Assembly: GCF_002192695.1 (NCBI RefSeq) | Contig: NZ_MTLG01000002.1 | Coordinates: forward strand, 1 to 64,000 | Origin: Achromobacter xylosoxidans | Lineage (GTDB): Bacteria > Pseudomonadota > Gammaproteobacteria > Burkholderiales > Burkholderiaceae_B | Reading direction: 5' to 3' | DNA: 64,000 nt | Shown here: one piece after another, positions 17,721 to 25,705 of the stretch | Position numbering within the stretch: position 1 is the stretch's first letter | Layout: the number at the start of each line of letters is the position of its first letter | Notes under the pieces: generated by a model | Databases searched by the model: none | Told to the model about the DNA's origin: nothing | The model's input: the letters and a program-made list of their open reading frames with translations, nothing else | Position numbers and translations under genes: made by a program

Positions 17721-18623
17721 ATGAGCTTTGCCGATATCTGGCTGTTCCTGCAGCAGGGGGTGCTGTCGGGACTGGTGACGGGCAGCGTGTACGCGCTGCT
17801 GGCGGTCGCCGTAGTGATCATTTTCAAGACCACCGACGTGCCCAATTTCGCCCAGGGCGAAATCTTCATGGTCGGCGGCTACATCGCCCTGTTCCTCACG
17901 CTGGTGATGGGCTGGCCGTATCTCGTCGTCATTCCCATTACGCTAGCCGCCGTGGCGGTCCTGTCCGGCCTGTTCCAGCGCGTCGTCATGGAACGCGTCA
18001 TCGCCTCCAAGGGCGTGGGCGTGCAGATGGTGATCGCCACGCTGGGCCTGGCCTATGCGCTCAAGGGCCTGGTGCGCCAGACCGGCCTGGGCGACACGCC
18101 GCGTTCGCTGCCGCCGCTGGCCTCGACCGACGCCATCGTCATCGGCGACGCGGTGCTGACCCAGCTGGACCTGGTGATCTTCGCGGTCGCAGTAGTGGTG
18201 ATGCTGCTGCTCTTTTGCATGTTCAGCTACACCCGGGTCGGGCGCGCCATGCGCGCGGTGGGCATGAATCCCAAGGCCGCCCGGCTGGTGGGCGTGAACC
18301 TGACCCGCATCCGCATGCTGGTGTGGGCGCTGGCCGGCCTGATATCGGCGGTCGCGGCGCTGCTCATCACGCCCAAGATCCTGATCACGCCCGACATCGG
18401 CCACATCGCCATCCTGGCCTATGCCGCGGCCATCGTGGGCGGCATCACCAGCCTGCCCGGCGCGGTGGTGGGCGGCTTCGTGATCGGCGTGGCCGAGAAC
18501 CTGGTGGGACTGTTCATTTCGACCAATGCCATCGTGGTCGCGCCTTTCGTGGCCATCATGGTCGTGCTGCTGCTGCGTCCGCAAGGGCTCCTGGGCGGCA
18601 AACTGCAGGTGAAGAAAGTATGA
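17721..18623 (+). CDS. ABC transporter permease, LivH type
   Basis: Inner-membrane permease of 300 aa. Multiple hydrophobic helices begin with GLVTGSVYALLAVAVVIIF (about 17-35). The conserved FAQGEIFMVGGYIA motif and the GIGLVEN-like stretch near the end (VIGVAENLVGLF) are LivH hallmarks. It pairs with the LivM-type permease, whose ATG overlaps its stop by 4 bp (18620-18623). Confidence 0.94.
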   Translation: MSFADIWLFLQQGVLSGLVTGSVYALLAVAVVIIFKTTDVPNFAQGEIFMVGGYIALFLTLVMGWPYLVVIPITLAAVAVLSGLFQRVVMERVIASKGVGVQMVIATLGLAYALKGLVRQTGLGDTPRSLPPLASTDAIVIGDAVLTQLDLVIFAVAVVVMLLLFCMFSYTRVGRAMRAVGMNPKAARLVGVNLTRIRMLVWALAGLISAVAALLITPKILITPDIGHIAILAYAAAIVGGITSLPGAVVGGFVIGVAENLVGLFISTNAIVVAPFVAIMVVLLLRPQGLLGGKLQVKKV

Positions 18624-19618
18624 GCAAGAAAATCGACCATGCGCTGCTGGCGCTGATGGCCGTGGTGCTGGCGATCCTGCCCTTCGCGGCCAGCGGCTAT
18701 GTCATCTATGTGGTGAACCTGCTGATGGTGTTCGTGGTGCTGGCGCTGGGCCTGCACCTGGTCATCGGCGAAACCGGGCAGTTCGCGCTGTCGCACGCCG
18801 CCTTCTACGGCGTGGGCATCTACACCGCCGGCCTCATCAACAACCTGTGGCATCCGCCCTTCTTCATTTCCATCATCGCGGGCGGGCTGCTGGCCGCCGC
18901 GCTGGGCTATGTGATCGGCGCGCTGGCGCTGCGCATGCGCGACATCTATCTGGCGCTGTCCACCTTCGCCTTCGGCGAAGCGATGCAGTGGGTGTTCCTG
19001 AACTGGCAATCGGTCACCAACGGCTCGAACGGCTTCCGGATCTCGCCGGCCACGTTGTTCGGCTACGAACTGGTGTCGGACGCAAAGGCCTATCCCTTCG
19101 TGGTGCTGATCGCCGCGCTGCTGCTGTGGGCCACCATTGCGCTGTCGCGCTCGCAGCTGGGATCGGCCTTCCGCGCGGTGCGGGAAAGCGACGTGGCGGC
19201 CCAGGCCATGGGCGTGAACGTCAACGCCATCAAGCGCACGGCCTTCACGCTGTCCGCCGCCTATGCCGGCGTCGCCGGCGGCATGTACACGACCTTCGCG
19301 TCATTCATCCATCCGGAAAGCCTGGGCTTCCAGACCACCATCCTGATCCTGACGATGGTGGTGGTCGGCGGCATCGGCTCGGTGCGCGGCGCCATCGCGG
19401 GCGCCCTGGCCTTCGGCTTGATCTCCGAGCTGCTGCGCCAGGCGCTGTCGTTCCAGGAAATCATCTACGGCGTCATCCTCATGGGCTTCATGATGTTCGC
19501 GCCCAAGGGCCTGTTTGCGGGCCGCGGCGCGCGCAGGCGGGCTCCGGCGCCCGCCGCTCCCCTGCCCCCTGCCTCGCGCCAGGCCGCGGCCAAACCGACC
19601 CAAAGGAGCGCGGCATGA
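18620..19618 (+). CDS. ABC transporter permease, LivM type
   Basis: Second inner-membrane permease, 332 aa. Hydrophobic helices cover most of the chain, with the LivM signature GQFALSHAAFYGVGIYTAG and the EAA-like loop AVRESDVAAQAMGVN. A short basic, Pro/Ala-rich tail (about 305-332) is likely cytoplasmic. It is coupled at both ends by 4-bp ATGA overlaps, to the LivH-type gene before and the LivG-type ATPase after, which ensures matched expression. Confidence 0.93.
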   Translation: MSKKIDHALLALMAVVLAILPFAASGYVIYVVNLLMVFVVLALGLHLVIGETGQFALSHAAFYGVGIYTAGLINNLWHPPFFISIIAGGLLAAALGYVIGALALRMRDIYLALSTFAFGEAMQWVFLNWQSVTNGSNGFRISPATLFGYELVSDAKAYPFVVLIAALLLWATIALSRSQLGSAFRAVRESDVAAQAMGVNVNAIKRTAFTLSAAYAGVAGGMYTTFASFIHPESLGFQTTILILTMVVVGGIGSVRGAIAGALAFGLISELLRQALSFQEIIYGVILMGFMMFAPKGLFAGRGARRRAPAPAAPLPPASRQAAAKPTQRSAA

Positions 19619-20379
19619 GCAGCCATCCCTATCTGGACGTGCAGGGCCTGACCGTGAAGTTCGGCGGCCTGACCGCCATCAACGGCCTATCCATGCAGGT
19701 CGAACGCGGCCGCATCCATGCATTGATCGGCCCCAACGGCGCGGGCAAGTCCACCACCTTCAACTGCATCTCGCGCTATTACCGTCCCAGCAGCGGCAGC
19801 ATCCGGTTCGACGGCGCCGACATCACGCGCAAGAAGCCGCACGAAATGGCGGCGCTGGGCGTGGCCCGCACCTTCCAGAACCTGGAGTTGTTCGGCGCGC
19901 TGAGCGTGCGTGAAAACGCCCTGCTGGGCACCTACGCCCACGGCGCCGACAGCGCCGGCAAGCGGCTGCGCCCGGCCACCGCGCAGACGCGCGAGCGGGT
20001 CGAACACCTGCTGGAACGCGTCGGACTGGCCGACTTCCTAGACACGCCGGCGTGCAGCCTGGACTTCGGCCGCCAGAAGATGCTGGAACTGGCGCGCGCC
20101 CTGGCCATATCGCCCAAGCTGCTGTTGCTGGACGAGCCCGCGGCCGGCCTGCGCAACCGCGAAATCGAAACGCTGGACCGCCTGCTGACCGAACTCTGCG
20201 AGCGCGACGGCATCACGGTGCTGCTGGTGGAGCACGTCATGCAGCTGGTGATGTCGATCTCGCATCGCATCACCGTCATGTCCTTCGGCGAGAAGATCGC
20301 CGAGGGCACGCCCGCCGAGGTGCGCAGCAACCCGCGGGTGATCGAAGCCTATCTGGGCAAGGGAGCGGCCGGTGGCTGA
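19615..20379 (+). CDS. ABC transporter ATP-binding protein, LivG type
   Basis: ATPase of 254 aa. Walker A is GPNGAGKST (39-47), the Q-loop lies in ARTFQNLELF, and Walker B is LLLLDEPAAGL. The signature loop is the atypical LDFGRQKMLE in place of LSGGQ, as in many LivG proteins. The switch His is in LLVEHVM. The start ATG overlaps the LivM-type stop. It overlaps the next ATPase gene by 8 bp. It energises the importer together with the LivF-type partner. Confidence 0.94.
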   Translation: MSSHPYLDVQGLTVKFGGLTAINGLSMQVERGRIHALIGPNGAGKSTTFNCISRYYRPSSGSIRFDGADITRKKPHEMAALGVARTFQNLELFGALSVRENALLGTYAHGADSAGKRLRPATAQTRERVEHLLERVGLADFLDTPACSLDFGRQKMLELARALAISPKLLLLDEPAAGLRNREIETLDRLLTELCERDGITVLLVEHVMQLVMSISHRITVMSFGEKIAEGTPAEVRSNPRVIEAYLGKGAAGG

Positions 20380-21091
20380 ATATCTGCTTGAAGTCGATGC
20401 GGTCTCGGCCGCCTACGGCAATATCCGCGCCCTGCAGGACGTATCGCTGAAGGTGCCGCAGGGCGCCATCGTGGCGCTGCTGGGCGCCAACGGCGCGGGC
20501 AAGTCCACCACGCTCAACGTGATCTCGCGCCTGGTGGCGCCCACCGCGGGCGGCGTGCGCTTCGCGGGCGAGCCCATACACCGCCTGGCGGCGGACGCCA
20601 TCGTCGGGCGCGGCATCGTGCAAGTGCCGGAGGGCCGCGAAATCTTCCGCGACATGAGCGTGCGCGAGAACCTGGAGATGGGCGCCTATCTGCGCACCGA
20701 CCGCGGCGCGGTGCGGCAGGACCTGGAGATGGTGTGCGACACCTTCCCGCGTCTGCGCGAACGCTACGAACAAAAAGCCGCGACGCTGTCCGGCGGCGAA
20801 CAGCAGATGCTGGCCACGGGCCGCGCCATGATGGCGCGCCCGCGCATGATCCTGCTGGACGAACCGTCCATGGGCCTGTCGCCGCTGGTGGTCGAACAGA
20901 TCTTCGACATCGTGCTGCGGCTGAACCGCGAGCAAGGCATCACCATCCTGCTGGTGGAGCAGAACGTGAAGCTGGCGCTGTCGGTGTCCAGCTACGCGTA
21001 CATCCTGGAAAACGGCGAGATCGCGCTGGAAGGCGAGTCCGCCGCGCTCGCCAGCGACGAAGGCGTGCAGCGCGCCTATCTGGGCGCCTAG
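20372..21091 (+). CDS. ABC transporter ATP-binding protein, LivF type
   Basis: ATPase of 239 aa starting at GTG (20372), inside the end of the LivG-type gene. Walker A is GANGAGKST (38-46), the signature is LSGGEQQML, and Walker B is MILLDEPSMGL, followed by the family-typical SPLVVEQIF. This completes the five-gene importer. The next gene, an SDR, starts 19 bp later with no terminator between, so transporter and enzymes are one transcription unit. Confidence 0.94.
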   Translation: MAEYLLEVDAVSAAYGNIRALQDVSLKVPQGAIVALLGANGAGKSTTLNVISRLVAPTAGGVRFAGEPIHRLAADAIVGRGIVQVPEGREIFRDMSVRENLEMGAYLRTDRGAVRQDLEMVCDTFPRLRERYEQKAATLSGGEQQMLATGRAMMARPRMILLDEPSMGLSPLVVEQIFDIVLRLNREQGITILLVEQNVKLALSVSSYAYILENGEIALEGESAALASDEGVQRAYLGA

Positions 21092-21110
21092 CGCGCCGCA
21101 AGGACCGACC

Positions 21111-21863
21111 ATGATATCGATGCAAGACAAGCGGGTGCTCGTGACAGGCGCGGGCCGAGGCCTGGGAGCGGCCATCGCGCAGGGCTTCGCCAGGCAGGGC
21201 GCGGCCGTGATCGTCGCCGACGTCGACGCCGCGCTGGCCGCCGCCACGGTGCAAGCCATCCGCGCCGCCGGCGGCAAGGCCGCGGACGCGGCGCTGGACG
21301 TGACGGATGCCGCCGCCGTGCGCGCCTTCGCGCAGCGGTCCGCCACCGAACACGGCAATCTGGACATCCTGATCAACAACGCCGGGATTTCGGCGCGCGC
21401 CCCGTTCGACGATCCCAAGACGCCTGAGATCTGGGACCGCCTGATGAGCGTGAACCTGCAAGGCACGTTCAACGTCACGCACGCCTTCGTCGAACAGCTA
21501 AAGGCCACGCGCGGCGCCATCGTCAACCTGTGTTCCATCGTGGCCTACGGCTGCAGCATTTCGACCGCGGGCTACGTGGTGTCCAAGGGCGGCGTGCGTT
21601 CGTTCACGGAGGTGCTGGCACGCGACCTGGCGCCGCATGGCGTGCGCGTGAACGCCGTGGCCCCCGGTCTGATGGAAACGGAAATGACGGCGGGCCAGCG
21701 CGCGCAGGCGCAGGGCACGGACTGGTACATGCAGCGCGCCCCCATGGCGCGCGCGGGGCGGGCCGACGAAATCGTGGGCCCGGTTCTGTTCCTGGCCTCG
21801 GACATGGCCAGCTACGTGAACGGCGTGGTGCTGCCCGTGGACGGCGGCTATCTGGCCGTATAG
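21111..21863 (+). CDS. Short-chain dehydrogenase/reductase, second in catabolic operon
   Basis: Classical SDR of 250 aa. TGAGRGLG is at about 12-19, an Asp in VIVADVD favours NAD(H), NNAGIS is near 89, and YVVSK holds the Tyr-x3-Lys. The tail YVNGVVLPVDGGYLAV is conserved. It lies between the ABC importer and another SDR. The sequence differs clearly from the other two SDRs, so recent tandem duplication is unlikely. It may act on a different intermediate of the same pathway. Confidence 0.92.
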   Translation: MISMQDKRVLVTGAGRGLGAAIAQGFARQGAAVIVADVDAALAAATVQAIRAAGGKAADAALDVTDAAAVRAFAQRSATEHGNLDILINNAGISARAPFDDPKTPEIWDRLMSVNLQGTFNVTHAFVEQLKATRGAIVNLCSIVAYGCSISTAGYVVSKGGVRSFTEVLARDLAPHGVRVNAVAPGLMETEMTAGQRAQAQGTDWYMQRAPMARAGRADEIVGPVLFLASDMASYVNGVVLPVDGGYLAV

Positions 21864-21872
21864 GGAACCATC

Positions 21873-22601
21873 ATGAATCTGGGCACGGCATTAGTCACGG
21901 GCGGCGCAAGCGGCATGGGTCTTGCCATCGTGGAGCGGCTGGCGCGCGACGGCTTTCGCGTCGTGATGGCCGACCGCAACGCGGAACTGGCCGCGAAAGA
22001 GGCCGAGGCGCTGCATGCGCAAGGGCTGGACGTGGAGTACCGCGTGGTGGACCTGACGGACGAAGCCGCCACCCGCGCGCTGGCGCGCGCGCTCGCGCCC
22101 CTGGCCGCGCTGGTCAACAACGCGGGGCTGTTCGACGAGCGCAAGTTCTTTGAAGTCGACAGTTCCGACTACCGCCGCGCTTTCGACGTCAACCTGCTGG
22201 CGGTGGCAAGCTTGACGCAAGAGGCCGCGCGCGACATGGCGCCGGGCGCCAAGATCGTCAACATCGCCTCGCGCGCCTATCTGGGCGCAAGGAACCATCC
22301 GCACTACGTGGCCTCGAAAGCGGCCCTGGTCGGCTACACGCGGGCCTCGGCTATGGAGCTTGCGCCGCGCGGCATCCTGGTGAATGCCATCGCCCCCGGC
22401 CTCATCGACACACCGCTCTTGCGCAACCTCACGCCCGAACGCCTCGCGGCCCAACTGGCCCTGCAGCCCACCGGCCGCGCGGGCCAGCCGCAAGACATCG
22501 CCAATGCCGTGTCCTTCCTGGCCGCGCCGCACATGGACTTCATCACTGGCCAGGTCATCTTCGTGGACGGCGGCAAATCGCTGGGCGGCTCGGGAGCATA
22601 G
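21873..22601 (+). CDS. Short-chain dehydrogenase/reductase, third in catabolic operon
   Basis: SDR of 242 aa. TGGASGMG is at about 8-15, DRN after strand 2 favours NAD(H), and NNAGLF and YVASK carry the expected catalytic residues. The C-terminus ITGQVIFVDGGKSLGG is conserved. It starts 9 bp after the preceding SDR and ends 5 bp before the flavoprotein gene. The substrate is unknown, but three SDRs plus a flavin dehydrogenase in one unit suggest a ring or side-chain oxidation sequence. Confidence 0.92.
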   Translation: MNLGTALVTGGASGMGLAIVERLARDGFRVVMADRNAELAAKEAEALHAQGLDVEYRVVDLTDEAATRALARALAPLAALVNNAGLFDERKFFEVDSSDYRRAFDVNLLAVASLTQEAARDMAPGAKIVNIASRAYLGARNHPHYVASKAALVGYTRASAMELAPRGILVNAIAPGLIDTPLLRNLTPERLAAQLALQPTGRAGQPQDIANAVSFLAAPHMDFITGQVIFVDGGKSLGGSGA

Positions 22602-22606
22602 GCAGC

Positions 22607-24313
22607 ATGGAAGGCATTATGTGGGACAAGGAAGTCGACGCGCTGGTCGTCGGCTCGGGCGCGGGCGGCATGGCCGCCGCGCTGACGGCGCGGGAAGAAG
22701 GACTGGACGTGCTGCTGGTGGAGAAGACCGGCCGCATCGGCGGCTCCACCGCGATCTCCGGCGGCGCGCTATGGATACCGCTGAACGCGCAGACGGAAGC
22801 CGCCGGCCATCCGGACAGCTTTGATAAGGTCTGGACCTACCTGGAGCAAACCGTGGGCGCGGCGGCTCCCGACGACATGAAGCGCGCCTACCTGGACGCC
22901 GGCCCGCGCATGATGGACTACCTGGTGTCGCGCGGCATCCTGGACCTGGCGGCGCGCACCGCCTCGCCCGATTACTACCCCGACCTGCCCGGCGCCGCGA
23001 TGGGCGGGCGGTCGCTGGATCCGCTGGAATTCGACGGCCGCAAGCTGGGCCGGGACTTCCGCTTGCTGCGCGATCCGCTGAAGGAATTCACGGTGCTGGG
23101 CGGCATGATGGTCAACATCACCGATGTGCGCCATCTGCTGCGCGCCACGCGCTCGTTCGCGGCCTGGCGCCACAGCATGAAGCTGGCGCTGCGCTATGCC
23201 GCCGACCGCGCGCGCGGCTATCACCGCGGCACGCGGCTGCTGCTGGGCAATGCGCTGGCCGCGCAGCTATTCCACGGACTGCTGGCGCGCAGGATCGAGT
23301 ACTGGCTGGACACGCCGGCGCTGGCGCTGCACCGCGATACTTCGGGCCGCGTGCTGGGCGCGGCGGTGCAACGCGACGGCAAGACGCTGAACATCCGCGC
23401 GCGACGCGGCGTGGTGATGGCCACGGGCGGCTTTCCCTGGGACCCGGCGCGCCGCGCGCAGAGCTATCCGCAGCCCACCGGTCTCTGGTCCATGTCGCCC
23501 GCGGACAACACGGGCGACGGCATCCGCCTGTCGGAAACCGCAGGCGCCGCGCTCGGCACGGGCCACGCCAGCCCGGCGTTCTGGGCGCCCGTCTCCGTGC
23601 TGGTATCCAAGGACGGCAAGCGCCTGCACTACCCGCATCTGGTGTGGGACCGGGCCAAGCCGGGCCTCATCGCCGTGAATGGCGCAGGCCAGCGCTTTGT
23701 CAATGAATCAGCCTCGTACCACGAGTTCGTGCAGGCCATGTACCGCAGCCATGACGCGACGCCCAGCATTCCCGCCTTCCTGATCTGCGACCAGCGCTTC
23801 ATCGACACCTGGGGCCTGGGCCTGGCGCTGCCGGGCGGCCGGCCGCGCCAACACCTGATCGACGCAGGCTATCTGCTGCAAGGCGCCACGCTGGCGGCGC
23901 TGGCCGCCCGGCTGGACGTGCCCGCCGACGCGCTGCAAGCCACGGTGCAACGCTACAACGCCCACGCGGCCCAGGGCCGGGATCCGGACTTCGGCAAGGG
24001 GTCGACCGCCTACAACCGCTACCTGGGCGACCCGGAACACGAACCCAACCCCTGCCTCGCTCCACTGGCTGCGGGCCCCTACTACGCGGTCAAGGTCTAT
24101 CCCGGCGACATCGGCACGGCCTGCGGCATCGCCGCCAATCCGCAGGCCCAGGCCCTGGACGCCGCAGGCGCGCCCATCCCCGGCCTCTACGTGGCCGGCA
24201 ACGACATGCAGTCCGTGATGGGCGGCGCCTATCCCGGCCCCGGCATCACGCTCGGTCCCGCCCTGACCTTCGGCTGGATCGCTGGACAACATCTGGCGCA
24301 TGCACAACACTGA
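22607..24313 (+). CDS. FAD-dependent dehydrogenase of the 3-ketosteroid-dehydrogenase / fumarate-reductase flavoprotein family
   Basis: Flavoprotein of 568 aa. The dinucleotide-binding motif VVGSGAGGMAAALTA (about 12-26) is followed by VEKTGRIGGSTAISGG. The C-terminal FAD loop GAYPGPGITLGPAL is typical of FAD_binding_2 proteins such as KstD. Family members insert or reduce C=C bonds in cyclic ketones or enones. No other recognisable steroid-degradation gene lies nearby, so a steroid substrate should not be assumed; a cyclic terpenoid or alicyclic ketone is also possible (inference). It overlaps nothing and is followed by a GST-like gene 25 bp away. Confidence 0.9.
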   Translation: MEGIMWDKEVDALVVGSGAGGMAAALTAREEGLDVLLVEKTGRIGGSTAISGGALWIPLNAQTEAAGHPDSFDKVWTYLEQTVGAAAPDDMKRAYLDAGPRMMDYLVSRGILDLAARTASPDYYPDLPGAAMGGRSLDPLEFDGRKLGRDFRLLRDPLKEFTVLGGMMVNITDVRHLLRATRSFAAWRHSMKLALRYAADRARGYHRGTRLLLGNALAAQLFHGLLARRIEYWLDTPALALHRDTSGRVLGAAVQRDGKTLNIRARRGVVMATGGFPWDPARRAQSYPQPTGLWSMSPADNTGDGIRLSETAGAALGTGHASPAFWAPVSVLVSKDGKRLHYPHLVWDRAKPGLIAVNGAGQRFVNESASYHEFVQAMYRSHDATPSIPAFLICDQRFIDTWGLGLALPGGRPRQHLIDAGYLLQGATLAALAARLDVPADALQATVQRYNAHAAQGRDPDFGKGSTAYNRYLGDPEHEPNPCLAPLAAGPYYAVKVYPGDIGTACGIAANPQAQALDAAGAPIPGLYVAGNDMQSVMGGAYPGPGITLGPALTFGWIAGQHLAHAQH

Positions 24314-24338
24314 CGCCTCTCCACCGACAAGGATTCCC

Positions 24339-24938
24339 ATGAAAATCTTCTATTCGCCCGCCTCGCCCTTCGTGCGCAAATGCATGGTCATCGCCCATGA
24401 ACTCGGCCTGGCCGACCGCATCGAGAAGCTGCCGAGCGCAGCCGGACCCGTCGCGCGCGACCAGACCATCATCCCCACCAACCCGCTGGGCCAAGTGCCC
24501 ACCTTCATCACCGACGACGGCCAGGCGCTGTACGACAGCCGCGTGGTCTGCGAATACCTGAACGACCTGGGCGGCGGCTCGCTGTTCCCGGCCGGCAAGA
24601 CGCGCTGGCAGGTACTGACGGAACAGTCCATGGCCGACGGCATGCTGGGCGCGGCGCTGCTGGCCCGCTATGAAACCGTGCTGCGTCCGGAAGCGCTGCG
24701 CTGGGACGGCTGGGTCGAGGGCCAGCTGGGCAAGGTCCGCGACGGCCTCGCGCTGGTGGAAAAGAACGCCGCCGCGCTTGCAGGCCGCCTGGACATCGGC
24801 ACCATCACCATCGGCTGCGCGCTGGGCTATCTGGACTTCCGCTTCCCCGACCTGGACTGGCGAGCCGGCCACCCGGCCACCGCCGCCTGGTACGAGACCT
24901 TCAGCCAGCGTCCGTCCATGCAGGCCACCAAGCCCTGA
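24339..24938 (+). CDS. Glutathione S-transferase family protein
   Basis: Protein of 199 aa with a thioredoxin-like N-terminal domain (MKIFYSPASPFVRKCMVIAHEL) that places Ser near position 7-10 at the catalytic site. NPLGQVPTF holds the cis-Pro and DSRVVCEYL binds glutathione. A helical C-terminal domain follows. The ATG at 24339 behind AAGGATT is preferred over one at 24300 inside the flavoprotein gene. As last gene of the operon it may conjugate or isomerise a reactive enone produced by the flavoprotein (inference). Confidence 0.9.
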   Translation: MKIFYSPASPFVRKCMVIAHELGLADRIEKLPSAAGPVARDQTIIPTNPLGQVPTFITDDGQALYDSRVVCEYLNDLGGGSLFPAGKTRWQVLTEQSMADGMLGAALLARYETVLRPEALRWDGWVEGQLGKVRDGLALVEKNAAALAGRLDIGTITIGCALGYLDFRFPDLDWRAGHPATAAWYETFSQRPSMQATKP

Positions 24939-25029
24939 TCCAATTCGGGCAGGCGCAGGGCCGGGAGAACCCGCCGGGCTCCCTGGCCATCACCTGCCTT
25001 GGTACGGCGCGGCCCCGAGCCGCGTCGCT

Positions 25030-25060
25030 AGGCCCCTGACGCGTGCAGGGGCCTTTTTTT
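25030..25060 (+). terminator. Strong rho-independent terminator ending the catabolic operon
   Basis: AGGCCCCTG and CAGGGGCCT form a perfect 9-bp stem (25030-25054) followed by at least seven T. It lies 92 bp after the GST-like gene. Confidence 0.93.
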
Positions 25061-25138
25061 CGCCCGGATCGCCCCCAGCTGTTACAGTGAAGTCGGCAGG
25101 CGGGCCGATCCGCCGGCCATCAACAGAAGGGGCCCAGC

Positions 25139-25645
25139 ATGAACGTCGCTGCGATCTCCGCCATCCACCGGGCTGACGCGCCCTACCCCACGCGCTCCGC
25201 CGCGCTGGACGCCACGCGCGCATTCCCCGAAACCCAACGCGTGGCCCACGTCCACGCGGCCCGGTCAGCGGCCGCCGCCCACGCGGTGCACATCGACCGC
25301 GAACGCGACAGCCAGCCATTGCCGCTGACCTCCTTTGGCGCCTCGAATACGGACGCGCTGCGCGACCTGCACGCGGCATCGCGCATGCGCCGCGCCATTG
25401 AGGATTTTGCCGCGCAGCCCGACCCCGTGGCCCAGCGCGCCGGCTCCGCCAACGACCTGGGCACCATCGAAGGCCTGATGCCGCTGCAGGCCTACCGCGT
25501 CGCCATGGGCAATCCGCAGGTCCAGGAACTGCAGACCGCCGTGGCCATGAAGGCAGCCGGCCTGGGCATCCCCAAGGTCGCCAACATCGGCGCGACCGAG
25601 AATGTCACGGACAACGCGCGCTACCGGCCGGGCTTCGCTCCCTGA
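25139..25645 (+). CDS. Hypothetical protein, unrecognised
   Basis: Predicted 168-aa protein of unknown function. It has no signal peptide and no membrane segment, is rich in Ala and His in the first half, and ends with a probably helical region (LMPLQAYRVAMGNPQVQEL, about 121-140) before a short polar tail. AGAAGG precedes the ATG. It stands alone between two terminators. The C-terminal helix pattern vaguely recalls type III secretion inner-rod proteins, but I see no other secretion genes and would not assign that role. Base composition matches its neighbours. Confidence 0.7.
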   Translation: MNVAAISAIHRADAPYPTRSAALDATRAFPETQRVAHVHAARSAAAAHAVHIDRERDSQPLPLTSFGASNTDALRDLHAASRMRRAIEDFAAQPDPVAQRAGSANDLGTIEGLMPLQAYRVAMGNPQVQELQTAVAMKAAGLGIPKVANIGATENVTDNARYRPGFAP

Positions 25646-25656
25646 CCAAGCAAAAA

Positions 25657-25684
25657 AAAGCCGCCTGACAAGTCAGGCGGCTTT
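25657..25684. terminator. Bidirectional rho-independent terminator
   Basis: AAAGCCGCCTGA and TCAGGCGGCTTT pair perfectly over 12 bp around CAAG, preceded by a run of A. It serves the hypothetical gene (+) and, on the minus strand with its long T-run, the DUF3100 gene. Confidence 0.93.
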
Positions 25685-25705
25685 GCATGCGGAACCAGGC
25701 GTCGA

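Noticed and set aside
22607-24313. Naming the flavoprotein 3-oxosteroid 1-dehydrogenase
   Set aside because: The family fold fits, but no other steroid catabolic gene is present, and the catalytic residues could not be placed with certainty.
25139-25645. Type III secretion inner-rod protein
   Set aside because: The resemblance is limited to a generic amphipathic C-terminal helix, and no secretion genes are nearby.
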